This document shows, piece after piece, positions 1-11,638 of a stretch of 64,000 nucleotides of DNA. This DNA comes from Ascochyta rabiei (lineage: Eukaryota; Ascomycota; Dothideomycetes; Pleosporales; Didymellaceae). A model generated the notes under the pieces. That model worked only from the letters and a program-made list of their open reading frames with translations. It was not told where the DNA came from and searched no databases. The stretch spans positions 682,001 through 746,000 of the forward strand of contig NC_082414.1 in assembly GCF_004011695.2 (NCBI RefSeq), written 5' to 3'. The position numbers and the translations under genes were made by a program. How positions within the stretch are numbered: the stretch's first letter is position 1; the number at the start of each line of letters is the position of its first letter.

Positions 1-3000
1 AAGTCAGCGGTCTCTTCTTTCTGCCAATCGAGGTGCATCATTGTCGGCAGACTGGACATGGCAGCGAGGACAGCAGATATTTCAATCAGTGCTTCATCGA
101 AGGTTGCCTCTGTTTTCGTGGGTCGCGAGTGGAACGGATAGGTGGTTGGAAACAAGAGCGAGAGGCTATTCTTGACTGGGCGGGGTGTTGCCTGTATCGC
201 TCGGTATGAGTGCACCAGCTTGGGCATGTAATCACATGCCTCCTGGCCCAACTCCTCAACTTGCGACGCTACGACCGAGCAGCAAAGGCGCACTTGATCT
301 TTCCATTGATCTGTGACAGTCCCTACTTGGCCCCAGTACGGCGCAAGCCATGCGACAGTCTTCTTGAGGAGAATCTTGCGAGTGTCCGGGGTGCGGAAGA
401 TCTGGAGGCCAGAGATATGTTGGATCAAAACCAGTTTGTACAGTACGAGCTTGCCTTGTACATCGACGCAAGCCTCAATGAAGCTGTCCGCAAGCTTGAA
501 GATTTCCAGAGACGAGAAGCATCCCTCCAGTTCCGGTAACCAGGAGTGAAAATTTTGTACCAGTAGCGTTTTGGTCCCAATAAGTACTGGAGAAGGGTTC
601 TTCATCAACTGTTCAAGAGAAGCAAAAAGACTCTTGAGTTCCTTATTGAACTGGGTACGATCCTTGATGCCAATGCTTTCTTCCTTGACTCGCTGTTTCT
701 CCCTTGCATTGACGAGGAACTTGGTGACAAGATTGCCGACCTTAAAGGTTGCGCGTAAGCGGCGCGAGCTTTCAGACTCGGTAGGCTTAGCCAGAAGTCT
801 TCCAAAGCTCTGCGTCAGACATGATGTGACTAGTGAATGGAACGCCTTCGTCCTTGCATACTGATCCACCAGTGGCTCCAGATTGAAGCGACGGTCATGG
901 ACGATACCTAAGACAATCACAACAGCATTGAAAATCAAGTCTTCGTACTCATCACTTCCAGCATAGTGGCTCTGGATGGCGAATAGCGCATCGAACACCT
1001 CGCTGAGCAATTTAACGATCTCGATCTCTGGGACAAAGTTGAAACGTCGAAGTAGACCAACAAGCTCGCCCGGTGGCTGCTCCTGCCATCTAATCAGACC
1101 AAGAATTGTGGGATCCTGGGAATATTTTGTACTGCAAAGGAAAGTTTGAACGCGTACGGCCGCCATAGGTCCTCCCATGACGTGCTCATCCTTCTTTTTC
1201 GCGCTCCAGGGCAGTCCCAAATAGGCTCCCTTACCAGCAATCATGCCCGAAGTGTATTCGTCGTAACGATAGAGAGACAAAGCGTGGTCTCCGTCTCGAA
1301 CAAAAGCATCATGGCTCCAAAGTGGCATCCAGCATAATGCGAAGGGAAATCCAGGCGCGTCTGCCACGCTCATGACTAGGTGAGATCCAGGTACATCCTG
1401 CGGGTCGATAGCGAGGCGAACTGTGGCGTTCCATCTTTCACCTCTTTCTACTGCTGTCGTGCGCCATGCGGTATGCCCTGCACTGTTAGTGGAAGGATAG
1501 ATGCAGCCGTCAATTCTTTCTCCAGAGCTTTTGCGAACTTCAATGGTCAGCTGCAAGCTGCCCATCGGAGAGGATTGCACAAGGGGTATTGTGCCTGTCT
1601 TGGGGTGAGCGAGAAAGGCGTTCTTAGGCAGAAACGGTTCCACAAGCGTCACATAGATGTCACTACGCGGTTTCGTTGGAGCGCCCGAAAAACCCATCTT
1701 CCGGGTCTGCTTGATGTTATGGAGCATTGTAGGTGTCTTCTCGATTAGTTTTTCGGCATCTGGGTAGATGAAAGCCTTGAGGTGGACGGTGAGGCTGCTT
1801 ATGGGATCGTTGCGGCTGTATTTTCGGCTTGCGCTTGGGTAGAGTTCAGTCAAAATCTCGTCCCAACCAGCGTTCTCTTCTGGTGCTTCGTCAGATGCGC
1901 CAGCAGTAGACCACAAAGTGACCGTCTGATCCACCTCTGACGCATTCTGCATGATATGATTTACTCGCAAAACGCCGACTGCGACAACTCTCTTTAGAGT
2001 CTTCTGGTCTCTCGAAGGCGTTCTGTTCTTGGTGGCCGTTGAGGCAGGTCGACTCTCGGACGTTTGTGATCTCTGCAGATCAGGACTAGCGTGTCGCCCC
2101 TCAGCGGAGCTGGTCATCGTCGACGTAGCGGTGGTGGCGGCAGTAGTGGTTCGAGATGTCGTAGTGGACGAGTCTTTCCTTCTGGAGCCGAACATGGCAC
2201 TTCGTCTTCCCCCTTTGATACTGCCATGCTGTGAAGATTGTACTCCTGCTCCGTTGCTGGAAACAGCGTCTTTTGGAGCGCCGAATTTGTCCTGGGTTAT
2301 TAGATTGCGAACCGGTTCGTGGGTCATCAATTTAAAAACAAGATGTATGCTTGATCCCGAGCCTGCCCCTTCTCCAATATCAGTAGATCCGAGGCCTACG
2401 ATCAGTGAGCGCAGCTTGTCACCCTCTAGTGAGACTGAAGAACCGTCTCGTGCAGTCAGATCGAAGAAAAACGCTTCTGAGAGGGGCTGAGGTGCCATGC
2501 CCGGTGTCTTCAAGCAGAGGTGCATGCTGACTTGAGCCGCGCTAGGGACAACATCGCCCGCGACACGGCGCAGGCTCACGAATAGGTGATGCAAGTTGTG
2601 TTCATCAGGCTGCGACAAAGGCGGACTCTCAAGCAAGCTCATGATGGACTGCAGCTTGGTAGTCTCGATGGCTGAATCGTCTCCGGTCAGAATGCGACCA
2701 CGCTGCGAGGGGCTGCGCACGATAACATGTCCAGAAAGCAGTTTGTTGCCTGCGACGAGATCCCAGACGGTGGCTTCGCGCACTCTGTCCAACTCGTTCG
2801 CGGTCAAGACCTTGTGCAGCAGCTGGCGGCGCGCCGTATCGAGGCGGTTGACCAAGAAAGACATGTCGTCGAGCAGTGTGTACCTGCGGGCAAGCAGAAG
2901 CTCGTGGACCTTTGTCGAGTGCCACTCGCGCAGGCACGATGCTATCTCGTCGACGAGAGGCTCTTGAGAGGAGGTCGGCGTCTCGTCGCCAATCTTCAGC

Positions 3001-3605
3001 ATGGGGACGGGCGCAGGCGGGCGTGGAGCATAAGGGTCTGAGGCTGGCGAGACTGGGGAGAGCGGCAGGGTGCGTTGCTGGAGACGGTCGTCGTGAGAGG
3101 CCCACTGTGAGCCATGGCTGGCTGCGCGTTTTCTGCTGGAGCGTGAGCGTGAGCGCGAGAGCGAGAGTGGACGGGCCGTGGACGAGGACAGGGCGGCAAC
3201 GACGTCGCCCGAGGGTGCGCGCGTGCTCTCGGTGGGGGTGAGGGCGCCGTTGGTGCTGTGGTAGGTGCGATTGGTGTGATGGGCGTCTTGGGCGTCTTGG
3301 GCGTCTTGAGTAGGCGAGGCGGTGGTGCCCTCGCCCAGGACTTCGCGAACATCGACGCAAACGCGGGGGAAGATGCCGGAGAAGACGCGAGCCTCGAGCG
3401 TCTGGCCCTTGATGCTTGTCAGGCCGGCCAGCAGCGAGGGCGGAGCGACGAGGTAGCCGCGCAACCAGGCGCCGTCATGGCCGGCCTGCTCGATGATGTA
3501 CAGCTCGTCGCCAATCTCGAGCGGCAGGTCGGCGGGCGACGAGGGCTGGAACGGGTGGGTGCATACGGCGAACGCGATGCGCGGGAGCGGCCTCCAGCGC
3601 GGCAT
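1..3605 (-). CDS. DCK1: DOCK-family guanine nucleotide exchange factor, N-terminal part (cut by window edge)
   Basis: A single open frame of about 1,200 codons runs from ATG at 3605 to the window edge, so the C-terminal half with the catalytic DHR-2 domain is missing. Residues about 5-80 look like an SH3 domain (LEIGDELYIIEQAGHDGAWL, then FSGIFPRVCV). A low-complexity Ser/Arg/Thr-rich linker follows. At about residues 540-760 is a region typical of the DOCK C2-like DHR-1 domain (around SDIYVTLVEPFLPK), then helical repeats. In yeast the DOCK protein Dck1 works with the ELMO protein Lmo1 on the small GTPase Rho5, in oxidative-stress and cell-wall signalling and mitophagy. That role is inferred here from family. 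The start is chosen because it lies just ahead of the SH3 core. I see no intron in this part. The AT-rich transposon block begins about 0.65 kb upstream of this start. Confidence 0.88.
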   Translation of the reverse strand, partial: MPRWRPLPRIAFAVCTHPFQPSSPADLPLEIGDELYIIEQAGHDGAWLRGYLVAPPSLLAGLTSIKGQTLEARVFSGIFPRVCVDVREVLGEGTTASPTQDAQDAQDAHHTNRTYHSTNGALTPTESTRAPSGDVVAALSSSTARPLSLSRSRSRSSRKRAASHGSQWASHDDRLQQRTLPLSPVSPASDPYAPRPPAPVPMLKIGDETPTSSQEPLVDEIASCLREWHSTKVHELLLARRYTLLDDMSFLVNRLDTARRQLLHKVLTANELDRVREATVWDLVAGNKLLSGHVIVRSPSQRGRILTGDDSAIETTKLQSIMSLLESPPLSQPDEHNLHHLFVSLRRVAGDVVPSAAQVSMHLCLKTPGMAPQPLSEAFFFDLTARDGSSVSLEGDKLRSLIVGLGSTDIGEGAGSGSSIHLVFKLMTHEPVRNLITQDKFGAPKDAVSSNGAGVQSSQHGSIKGGRRSAMFGSRRKDSSTTTSRTTTAATTATSTMTSSAEGRHASPDLQRSQTSESRPASTATKNRTPSRDQKTLKRVVAVGVLRVNHIMQNASEVDQTVTLWSTAGASDEAPEENAGWDEILTELYPSASRKYSRNDPISSLTVHLKAFIYPDAEKLIEKTPTMLHNIKQTRKMGFSGAPTKPRSDIYVTLVEPFLPKNAFLAHPKTGTIPLVQSSPMGSLQLTIEVRKSSGERIDGCIYPSTNSAGHTAWRTTAVERGERWNATVRLAIDPQDVPGSHLVMSVADAPGFPFALCWMPLWSHDAFVRDGDHALSLYRYDEYTSGMIAGKGAYLGLPWSAKKKDEHVMGGPMAAVRVQTFLCSTKYSQDPTILGLIRWQEQPPGELVGLLRRFNFVPEIEIVKLLSEVFDALFAIQSHYAGSDEYEDLIFNAVVIVLGIVHDRRFNLEPLVDQYARTKAFHSLVTSCLTQSFGRLLAKPTESESSRRLRATFKVGNLVTKFLVNAREKQRVKEESIGIKDRTQFNKELKSLFASLEQLMKNPSPVLIGTKTLLVQNFHSWLPELEGCFSSLEIFKLADSFIEACVDVQGKLVLYKLVLIQHISGLQIFRTPDTRKILLKKTVAWLAPYWGQVGTVTDQWKDQVRLCCSVVASQVEELGQEACDYMPKLVHSYRAIQATPRPVKNSLSLLFPTTYPFHSRPTKTEATFDEALIEISAVLAAMSSLPTMMHLDWQKEETAD

Positions 3606-4261
3606 GGCACCAGACGTGTCGGGCTATCGAGGGGGGAGTGGGCGAGCGGGCATCACGAGCCGTTGCCGTGTGGTGTGGGAGGTTGCAAGGTGCAGCGTGC
3701 CAAGTCTGGCCTGTCGTGTCTGGCCTGCGATATCTGGCGTGCAATGGGTCGCGCAATGTCTGGCGTGCGATGGGTCGTGTGCGGTGGTGCCGTGTCAGTG
3801 GGCAGGATGCGGTGGGCAGGATGCGGTGGGCACTCTGGCGGCGATGGATAGCGTCGTAGCGTGTACCGTAGTGTGCAGGCAGAGAACTGGCGCAATATGC
3901 ACTGTGCTGTACTGTGTTTTACTGTACGGTATGGTACTATACGTGCTGTACGTACTGTAGGTACGTACTATGTTGCACTGATACCAAGTGTCAACCTTGG
4001 GCTGGCGCATCCACACCCCAAAGCTTTCCCGGGGTTCCAGGGTTTCAGCGTTCGAGTGCCCCTGATCACTCAGCCGTTGCTGGGGCGCTGGGCGGAGGTA
4101 GGCGTGCGGGGATTGGCTGCGCTGGCATGTGCTGACCTGACTGCACGCGCATTTCACCACTCCCAATTTTGTCGATAAAAGTCACCGCAAGAACATGCAG
4201 TGTTGCCATTACATGCACCATTCCCGTCATTTCAGGCTCCTAATGCTCCTCTGCTACTAGC
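3606..4261. other. Upstream region of the DOCK gene
   Basis: No supported gene. Composition is still like that of the gene DNA. It contains short imperfect internal repeats (GCGGTGGGCAGGAT-type, near 3806-3830) and a stretch at about 3895-3970 rich in TACTGT/GTAC steps. It presumably holds the 5' UTR and promoter of the minus-strand DOCK gene. Short frames here lack family resemblance. Confidence 0.6.
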
Positions 4262-4824
4262 TTGGTGTCGAATATAAGTATATATACTATGGTCAACCAA
4301 TGTTTCAGCTCTAATTGAAGGGCCTACCTGATTGATTGATTGATTAGTTTAACGTCCTGTGTGAGTCTAAGACTATATAAGACAAGAGCAGTTAGGCTGC
4401 TCTAGTAGTTTAAGGGATTAGTTTGTTTAAGAGGATAGTACATGTAAGATTGCAGTCCTATAGTAAGCGCCTATGCTCTTAGTAGTAAACAAAGGAGATT
4501 ATGTGTCTGTTGTTTATTATAGGTACTACTTGCGTGTTCCTACCTTAGTCTCTAAAATAAAAGCTAGAGTAGCTATAATTCCTTTGTTTGTGTGTAGAAG
4601 TAGGGGCATTGTTAGCCTTTGTCCTTGTAGGCTGTCCTGTATTGTTTTCCTTACTTTTCTGTATTCTTTATAGCTAAGTAGAAGGTGTTAAGTTGTTTGT
4701 ATGTAGCTGTAGATACATCTGTTGTTATCTACCTTATATATATTATGTACCTATACTCTATTGTAGCTATAAACTAGTTTTAGTTAGATTAATTAATTAA
4801 TTAATAAGTTTAACGTCCTATATA
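4262..4824. repeat. RIP-degraded AT-rich relic at the left edge of the transposon block
   Basis: Composition changes abruptly at about 4262 to AT-rich, CA/TG-depleted sequence that continues to about 36250. Two related stretches are visible, a (GATT)n run followed by AGTTTAACGTCCT near 4333-4362 and an (AATT)n run followed by AGTTTAACGTCCT near 4787-4820. They suggest the termini of a short decayed repeat. No coding capacity can be supported. Confidence 0.6.
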
Positions 4825-4952
4825 TGTAAAGAGTGTAACTATAAGGCAATTATAAGGAAGGATAGGGTTAAAAAGAAAAGTAGGTTTATTAAGGTACGTA
4901 GTATGTAGTAATAAGACTATTTACTAGTGTATTAGTAATAACCTCTAACACC
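4825..4952. repeat. Relic LTR S0, left part, split by insertion of U1
   Basis: It starts TGTAAAGAGTG like the 202-bp LTRs described below and matches their first ~128 bp, ending in ACACC at 4948-4952. The matching continuation (ACACC, then TTTATATAGTCTAGGCTGG) resumes at 35823-35846, beyond element U1, and then diverges from the LTR. This relic is therefore the target into which U1 inserted. Confidence 0.8.
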
Positions 4953-5154
4953 TGTAAAGAGTGTACAAAGCGATTATAAGGGAGGATAGTGTTAAAGAGG
5001 ATAGCAGGTGTATTAAGGTACGTAGTGTGTAGTAACAAGACTAATTACTAGAGTATTAGTAATAACCTCTAACACCTTTATATAGTCTGGGCTAACTGGC
5101 CCTATAGTAGCTTGCTAAGACAGGTAGAGGTACCCCTAGGCCTAGCGCCTAATA
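4953..5154 (-). repeat. LTR S1 (3' LTR of U1), 202 bp
   Basis: It begins TGTAAAGAGTG on the plus strand and ends GCGCCTAATA (originally TG..CA form). It is preceded by the duplication ACACC. A pyrimidine-rich stretch follows on the plus strand, which is the polypurine tract of the minus-strand element. Confidence 0.85.
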
Positions 5155-5226
5155 ATACCTCCCTTCTATAGATTGTTTAGCTAAAATAATAGTATAATTA
5201 GTAATACTGTATTATTTTAGCCTAGC

Positions 5227-5757
5227 TGTTGAAGTCGTACTTTAGTTAAAGACTGTAAGCACTGATTCTATTGGTTCTTAGGGATAAGTACTAGTAGATT
5301 AGTTAGGGTTATTAACTAAGTAAAGCTTGTAAAGATAGGGTGCACTAAATAGTACAGAGTAGACTGTCTAGTTTAAGCGCAGGTTAAGACTCTAAAGACA
5401 AACCTAATTAATAAGGTTAAACACAAACTATAAGGGTTATGTTCCTACTTAACTATATACTTTAATAATAGTAATAGTAATGTAGGCTAATTAGTGTTAA
5501 GAATCCTCTAATTGCACTAATTACTAATTGTACTAATTACTAATTACACTAATTACTAATTACACTAATCACTAATTACACTAATTACTAATTGTACTAA
5601 TTATACTAAGCCTAATTATATTACATAATTCTTAGCTTCTTACTAAGTATTAACGCTGTTATGTTTGCTTACGCTAAGCCTAATAACTTGTTATACTTAC
5701 TGTGCCCTATATACTATAATTAGCTTATATTCTTCCTATATTCTGTAGACTATAACA
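5227..5757 (-). repeat. 3' LTR of E1
   Basis: 531 bp, TGTTGAAG..TATAACA. It contains a tandem run of ACTAATTACTAATTAC-type units at about 5510-5600, whose copy number differs from the other LTR. That difference explains most of the length difference (531 against 515 bp). Confidence 0.9.
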
Positions 5758-6109
5758 CTATCCCCCTTCTATCTTATCTTAGTCTCTTAAGCTTATTTAT
5801 ATAACGCAGGGCCTGTCCTTAATTAGTAGGTAGTTTAGACAATGCTAAAACAACTAACTATCTTAAGTTTAGCTTGCTGTTATTATCTATACAAATTTGT
5901 TAAGTTCTTTAGAAAGATTATAGTGTAAAAGTATAAAACTTATATAAAGTATAACTATGTATGCAAGGTTTATGTTTAATCTAGAAAGTATAGTAAGTGC
6001 GTTTACCTTAGGCAACGTTATAACATAAGGTAACTTAATCTAAGTTTGCCTAGCTAACGTCTAAGAAAGAGAAATTGTGTATGTGTATAAAGGAGAGTTA
6101 TAAAGTATA

Positions 6110-6400
6110 AACTAAAGTGCTTTAAATATTAGAAAAAGCTATAGAGGACTTGCGTGTAGCTTATACGCGTAAGAAGCAGTTATAATAATAAATAGATTTG
6201 TTAGACTGTTGTGCTAAGGAGGCTATTGCAGTAGAGGAGCGCAGTATAGAAGAGCAGGAACAGTTAGAGGCAGGGACTATTAAGTTAACTAATCTGCCTA
6301 ATAAGTTCTTATTACTGCCTAGTACCTAGGGCGCCTTTAAAGGCTATCCCTTAGAGTACTAGGAGAGCAACGTAGCACTGCCTAATTAGTCTCTTTAAAT
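6110..6400 (+). pseudogene. Unidentified plus-strand coding relic between pol and 3' LTR of E1
   Basis: Downstream of the chromodomain and before the 3' LTR, the strand opposite to gag-pol has a protein-like frame with few stops. It is charged and Glu-rich at about 6200-6290 (VEERSIEEQEQLEAG), then runs LTNLPNKFLLLPST and GAFKGYPLEY to about 6390. I do not recognise a family. It could be a captured host or transposase fragment, or a chance open stretch. Its position parallels the antisense gene seen in the U elements. Confidence 0.4.
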
Positions 6401-6419
6401 TACTTTAATAACTGCTAGT

Positions 6420-9400
6420 AGTTTATAAGGTATGCAGTTAGTTCCTATATATTTTCTAAGTTAGGGTATCCTAACTACTTAACTAGATATTTATCCTAGC
6501 TACCTTCCTTTTAGTGTTATATTATTTTTTTAACTTCCTATTAGTCTTTACTATTAGCTTAGTAATAGAAGTTCTTCTAGATAGGTGTTCTAGAGTTAGC
6601 TAGTTCTAATAGTAATATGTGGAACACTAGATAGATCTTTACATCCTTTAGCAGATTAAGTCTATAGTTAACTAGGCTTATCTGCTTTAAAATAAAAAAG
6701 GGTCTAACTTTAACGTAGTCTAGTTTTTTTGTTAGTCTTTATGTGCAAAGGTTTTTTATAAGGAGATAGACTTTATCCCCCTCTTTTAGCTAAGGCTCTG
6801 TTTTTCTTTTCTAGTTAATATATAAGATTACTTATTCTTAAGCCTTACTAATATTTTCTAATACTTTCTTATACACTTCTTTTAGTCTTACTACTAAGGA
6901 CATTACTAATTTAGTCTAAATTAGCGTGTCTAGACTTCTAGTAAAGAGATTTAGGTGCATCCTGTAGTTTAGGAAGAATAGTAATTCTTCTATTACTTCT
7001 AATAATTTGTTGTTATATACAATTTATGCTATAGGTAATAGTAAAACCTAGTTATCTTACTACTAGTTACTGTATATCTGTAGGTATGTTTTTATAGTCT
7101 AATTTATTCTTTTAGTCTATCTGTCTGTCTGTAAATAATAGGCTGTTAAGAGCTTCTTCTTAGTACTAATAGCTGCTAAGAGCGTAGTCTAATAATTTAA
7201 GGTAAATAGTTTATCTTAATTACTAATAATTAATTCTAGTATGCTAAAATACCTTATGTGTTAATCTAGAAATACTTATATAAGCTACTCTACAGTATAG
7301 CTATATTAAAACAGTATTATTTTAGCATACTTAGTAAATCTACTAACTATAATAAAAATTAAGTTATAGCTGTATCTAATTATAGGGTCTCTGAAGATAG
7401 GTAGCTGTGTAATAAAGTTTATTATAATGTTTATCTATAGCGCTGTTAGTAGCTCTATTACCTATTTTTCTCTATATTTTGCGTGTGTACTATATTTATT
7501 TTGCTAACAGTAAACATAGCTCTTAATATATTTAGTAACCTTATCCTTTATATTACTAAACTTATAGTATTACTTAATAAGTTCTATTACATGTGTAATT
7601 CTAGGGTGTCTGTATAGTAGGTTATTATAGTAATTAGCTATTATTTTATCCTAAAGTTCCTCTAGTACGTCTAATATAATGCGCTATTTGGTTTTAATTT
7701 ATATCATATTATTTAGTTATTACAATAGTCTAAGTAACCTATTATTATTAATTCCTAGTACTGCAAACAAGTTTATTGTCTTTTCTCTAGTAAGGTTATG
7801 TTGTCTGCTAAGCGCGTTAGCTCTACTATTGTCTTTGCCTAGCATATACAATATCTTAAATTTATATTATCTAAGTATCTTAGACTAATATACTTGTTAT
7901 TAATTTAAGACCTTAGTAGTAGTAAAGTATACCAGGTTCTTATAGTTAGTATAGATAGTAAGTTCTAAGCAGCTTTCTACATATAGTTACTCATGTTCTA
8001 AAGCTAATATAATTATAAGTAATTCTTTATTATGCATATTATAGTGTTCTTTAGGTCCTAAGAACTTATATAAGTAGTAAGTAATAGGGTGCTATAGTCT
8101 ATCCTTTTCTTATGTAATACATGCGCCTAAAATAAGATTTAAGGCATTAGTCTCTATGCGTATTAGTTTACTACTATAAAATATAATTAACATAGGAGGT
8201 GTAATACAGGCTTGCTTAAGTGCCTTAAACGCATTATTCTATTCTTATTTCTACTTAAATAGTGTATCCTTCTGCGTAAGCTTTATTAGCAGGATTGTAA
8301 TCTTAGAATAGTCCTTAATAAAGCATTAGTTAAAGTTGACAAATCTAAAGAATTCCTAGATCTGTTTAACTATTCTTAGTGTTTGCTAAGTCTTAACTAC
8401 TTCTACCTTTATTAGAGTAATCTTAACTCTATATTGTCCTATAATGTACCCTAGGAATTTAACTTCCTTCTAGTGCTATTTACACTTCTTAGGTTTAAGT
8501 TGTAGGTCTGCCTGCCTTAGGCATTCTAGTACTTCTATAACGTGTTGTTTATGCTCTTTTAGTATCTTTAAGTACACTAGGATATTATCTAGGTACGCTA
8601 CTACAGTTCTGTTAAAGTGCGCTCTTAGGACGTTGTTAATTAACTCCTAGCATGTTACTAGTGCGTTTATTAGACTAAACAGTATAACTAGGTACTTATA
8701 GAGTCTATATTACGTTCTAAATGCTGTTTTCTATTCTTTTCCTTCTTTTATGTGTATAAGGTTGTACATGCCTTATAGGTCTAACGCTGTAAAGTACTAA
8801 GCTCCTACTAGCTAGTCCTGCAACTCTGTAATGTTTAGAAGCAGGTAGTAGTTTTTAATAGTAATTTTATTAAGCTTTCTAAAGTTAATGCAAGGTTATA
8901 GCTTGCTATTCTTCTTAGGAACAAACATAATTAGGTACCCTGCAGGTAATTCTAATCTTCTAATAAATCTCTTCTTAAGGTTCTCCTTAATGTATTTGTA
9001 AAGTACTTTAAGTTCCTTTTCTAATAACTAGTATAATAGCCTAAAAGTTAGTATCTTTCCTTTCTAGAGCTTAATCTTATAATCCTAAGGTTTATGCTTA
9101 GGTAGGGCTTTTGCTGTAAGCTCTTCTCTAAATATCTCTGCGTACTATCTGTACACGTTAGGGATAGCAGAAGGTGTACTTCTTTCCTCCTTAACTCTTA
9201 CTTTATAATCTGTAGGGCGTTTAGCATCTATAGAGTTAACTGCTCTATCTTAGCACATCTTATATATTAAAGAGATATTGTTAATCTCCTTCTTATCTAC
9301 TAGCTACTGCGTGCGCTGCGTAGGCGTAGATATATTAGTGCTGTATTTGTATCCTTCTAATAAAAGTCTTTCTTATGCCTAGTCTATCTTTAGGTTATAC

Positions 9401-11600
9401 TTTTATAACTAGGAAAGTCCTAATATTATATTATACATAGCCTTTATAAAGACATCTAGGTTTATTTCCTTATAGTGCCTCTGTTTCTGTAGGGGTGCTG
9501 CTATTACTTTAAGTATAATTAGCAGTTTATCTAGCATTAATTCTCTATTAGCTACTTAGAGTAAGTAAGGGTTCTCTTTATAATCGAATCTAAGTTTAGC
9601 TTACTATATTGCTGTTCTAGATATATAACTTACTTATACTCCTAAGTCTAAGAGTGCTGTTAAGGCTACCCTATTTAGTTTAATAGGTAGCTTAATAAGG
9701 TGATTGTTCCTAATGCTATTAATGGATTAATCCCTAGGGCTTGTAGGCGCTAGCCTAAAAAAGTCCCCTCTTTACTAAACCCTTTATATTACTTTATACT
9801 GTAATACTTCTTATAATCTATATTAAGGCAGTTCTGCTAGCGTGTGTTATAGTAACTTCTATTAAATACTAGCTGTATTTATATTATAGCCTATAGGTTA
9901 TCTATTCTAGAAAAATATACTTTCTAGCGTTTGTTAATAAGATAAAGTTTACACAGGTTATTATAACACTAGTACTATTAACTACAATAAAGGCTTTGTT
10001 ATACTGGGAACTATCCTATACTAAGCTTCTTATTATAGTAGATTATACATTTGTCCTTAGTATATACTGTCTATATAAGGTTTCTATATTCTAGGTTTTA
10101 GTAGTCTAGGGTGTACTATAGTTGTAGGCTAATTATTAGTAGTATTTCTTTCTACTTCTGCATATGTTCTAGGCTAAGCTGTGTTTCTTACTTATACTAA
10201 AGCTAGTCTTTAGCTTCTTCTAGGTTATTAGTAAACTATTTACTATTATTGCTTCCTTTTCTAAACTAGTAAACAAGCTGTTAGAGTTCTAGTGTTATTT
10301 CTGTAATTTTAGGTACTCCTATAGGACTAACAAGTTCTTAATATATTTAGTAATAGGCTTCTTTATTATTATACTTCTAGTGTTGTTAAGCTATATATTC
10401 TTGTTTGCGTGTTAGTAGGGCGCTAATTTAGTTAAACTCTTGCCCTAAGGTGTCTAGTAGGTTATCTATCTTTTACTAGTTGTTGTTAGAGTAGTATTTT
10501 GTTTCTTTGCCTGTCTAGGCGTCCTAGTAGGGTGTTGCTACACAAATTGGAGGTACAATACAGTCGTTATCGTCCTCTAGACTAGACTCTAGGTCTTCTA
10601 GCAGTTATCCTATGTTATTAGTAAAAATTTCCTATTTACTAGCATCTGTATTACTATAATTACAGGTAAGTACGTTTAACTAGTAGTAAACCTTGTTTAT
10701 CTAGCAGTCCTTAGCAAAGTAGCCTAGTTTACTACAGTTGTAGCAGTCCCTGCTGCCTCTGTGTTAGTTACCCCCCTTAGGCTTCTTATTCTATTACTTT
10801 AGTAGTCCCTTGTTAAGGTTTAAGAGGTCTATTGCTTTAGGTCTGTAGTATCTACTCTAAGTGTTGCTGTAGGTGCAACAACTAGTATTTAGCTAGTTAC
10901 AGCCTCCTTGCTGTCCTTAATTTAAGTTGTTGCGCTACTAGTTCCTTAGTAGCAGCTTGTTAGTAGCAATAACAGTAGTACAGGCTGTAGGGTTATCTTA
11001 AAGTTCTTACTAAAGTTTGTAGAGTTGTATGTTAATGTTAATAGCAGTATTAATAAGCTTATTAAGGGTTTCTGTGCTTGCGCTAGTGCGTATAAGTTCT
11101 TCTTTAACCTTAGGCTTTAATTCTTATTAAAACATAGTAATTAGGGCAGTGTTATCCTAGTTAGTGTTAGCAGTAAGCTACTTAAACTCTACAGCGTAGT
11201 TAGCAGCTAACTTATTCTGTCTAATCTTCTAAATGTTGCGTTAAGTAATATGTAGTTTATTAAAGACTCTAAAGATTAGCTTAATCTTTTCTTTAAATAG
11301 GTTAAAGTCTTTTATCTATTTATCTACATTGTCTAGGGCCTTACTAGCTTAGTGCTGCTGTATAAAGGGCTTAATCTAGGTAAACACTTTGCTACGCATA
11401 TAGCTAGCTGCAAGGACTACTTATTTAGCCTTAGGAACCTTCTTACCTTAGAAGGTAAAGAAGAGGTCCTACTGCATAAGCTAGTTATTAAGCTTACTAC
11501 AATCTCTGTAGTAAAGGTTAGGCTTATTAACGTTTATAGTGCTAGTAGTAACAGTTATATCTATATTAATGTTACTAGACGTAGAGTTGCTAGGGGTAGC
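6420..11600 (-). pseudogene. gag-pol relic of element E1
   Basis: Minus-strand translation shows, in order, a Gag region and a zinc knuckle near 10700-10760 (CYNCSKLGYFAKDC, with the zinc-binding His now Tyr). Reverse transcriptase blocks follow near 8750-8960 (FVPKKNSKL, then FRKLNKITIKNYYLL), and a catalytic motif near 8575-8600 reads YLDN instead of YLDD. Downstream are the integrase C-terminus (VFHILLLEPAN-like, near 6560-6650) and a C-terminal chromodomain near 6420-6510 (YLVK*LGYPNLENI). Stops fall at former Gln and Trp codons throughout. The order protease-RT-RNase H-integrase plus chromodomain places it in the chromovirus branch. There is no intact product. Confidence 0.85.
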
Positions 11601-11638
11601 ATAGGATCTAATAGTACTTATCTTAGGGGTGTTTAAAA

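Noticed and set aside
5500..5600. Regularly spaced ACTAATTAC-type units suggestive of a CRISPR-like array
   Set aside because: The units are contiguous short tandem repeats within a eukaryotic LTR, with no unique spacers.
11352..11636. 94-codon plus-strand frame near the 5' LTR of E1
   Set aside because: It lies antisense to the Gag region of E1, shows no protein family character and is best explained as a shadow frame in TA-rich DNA.
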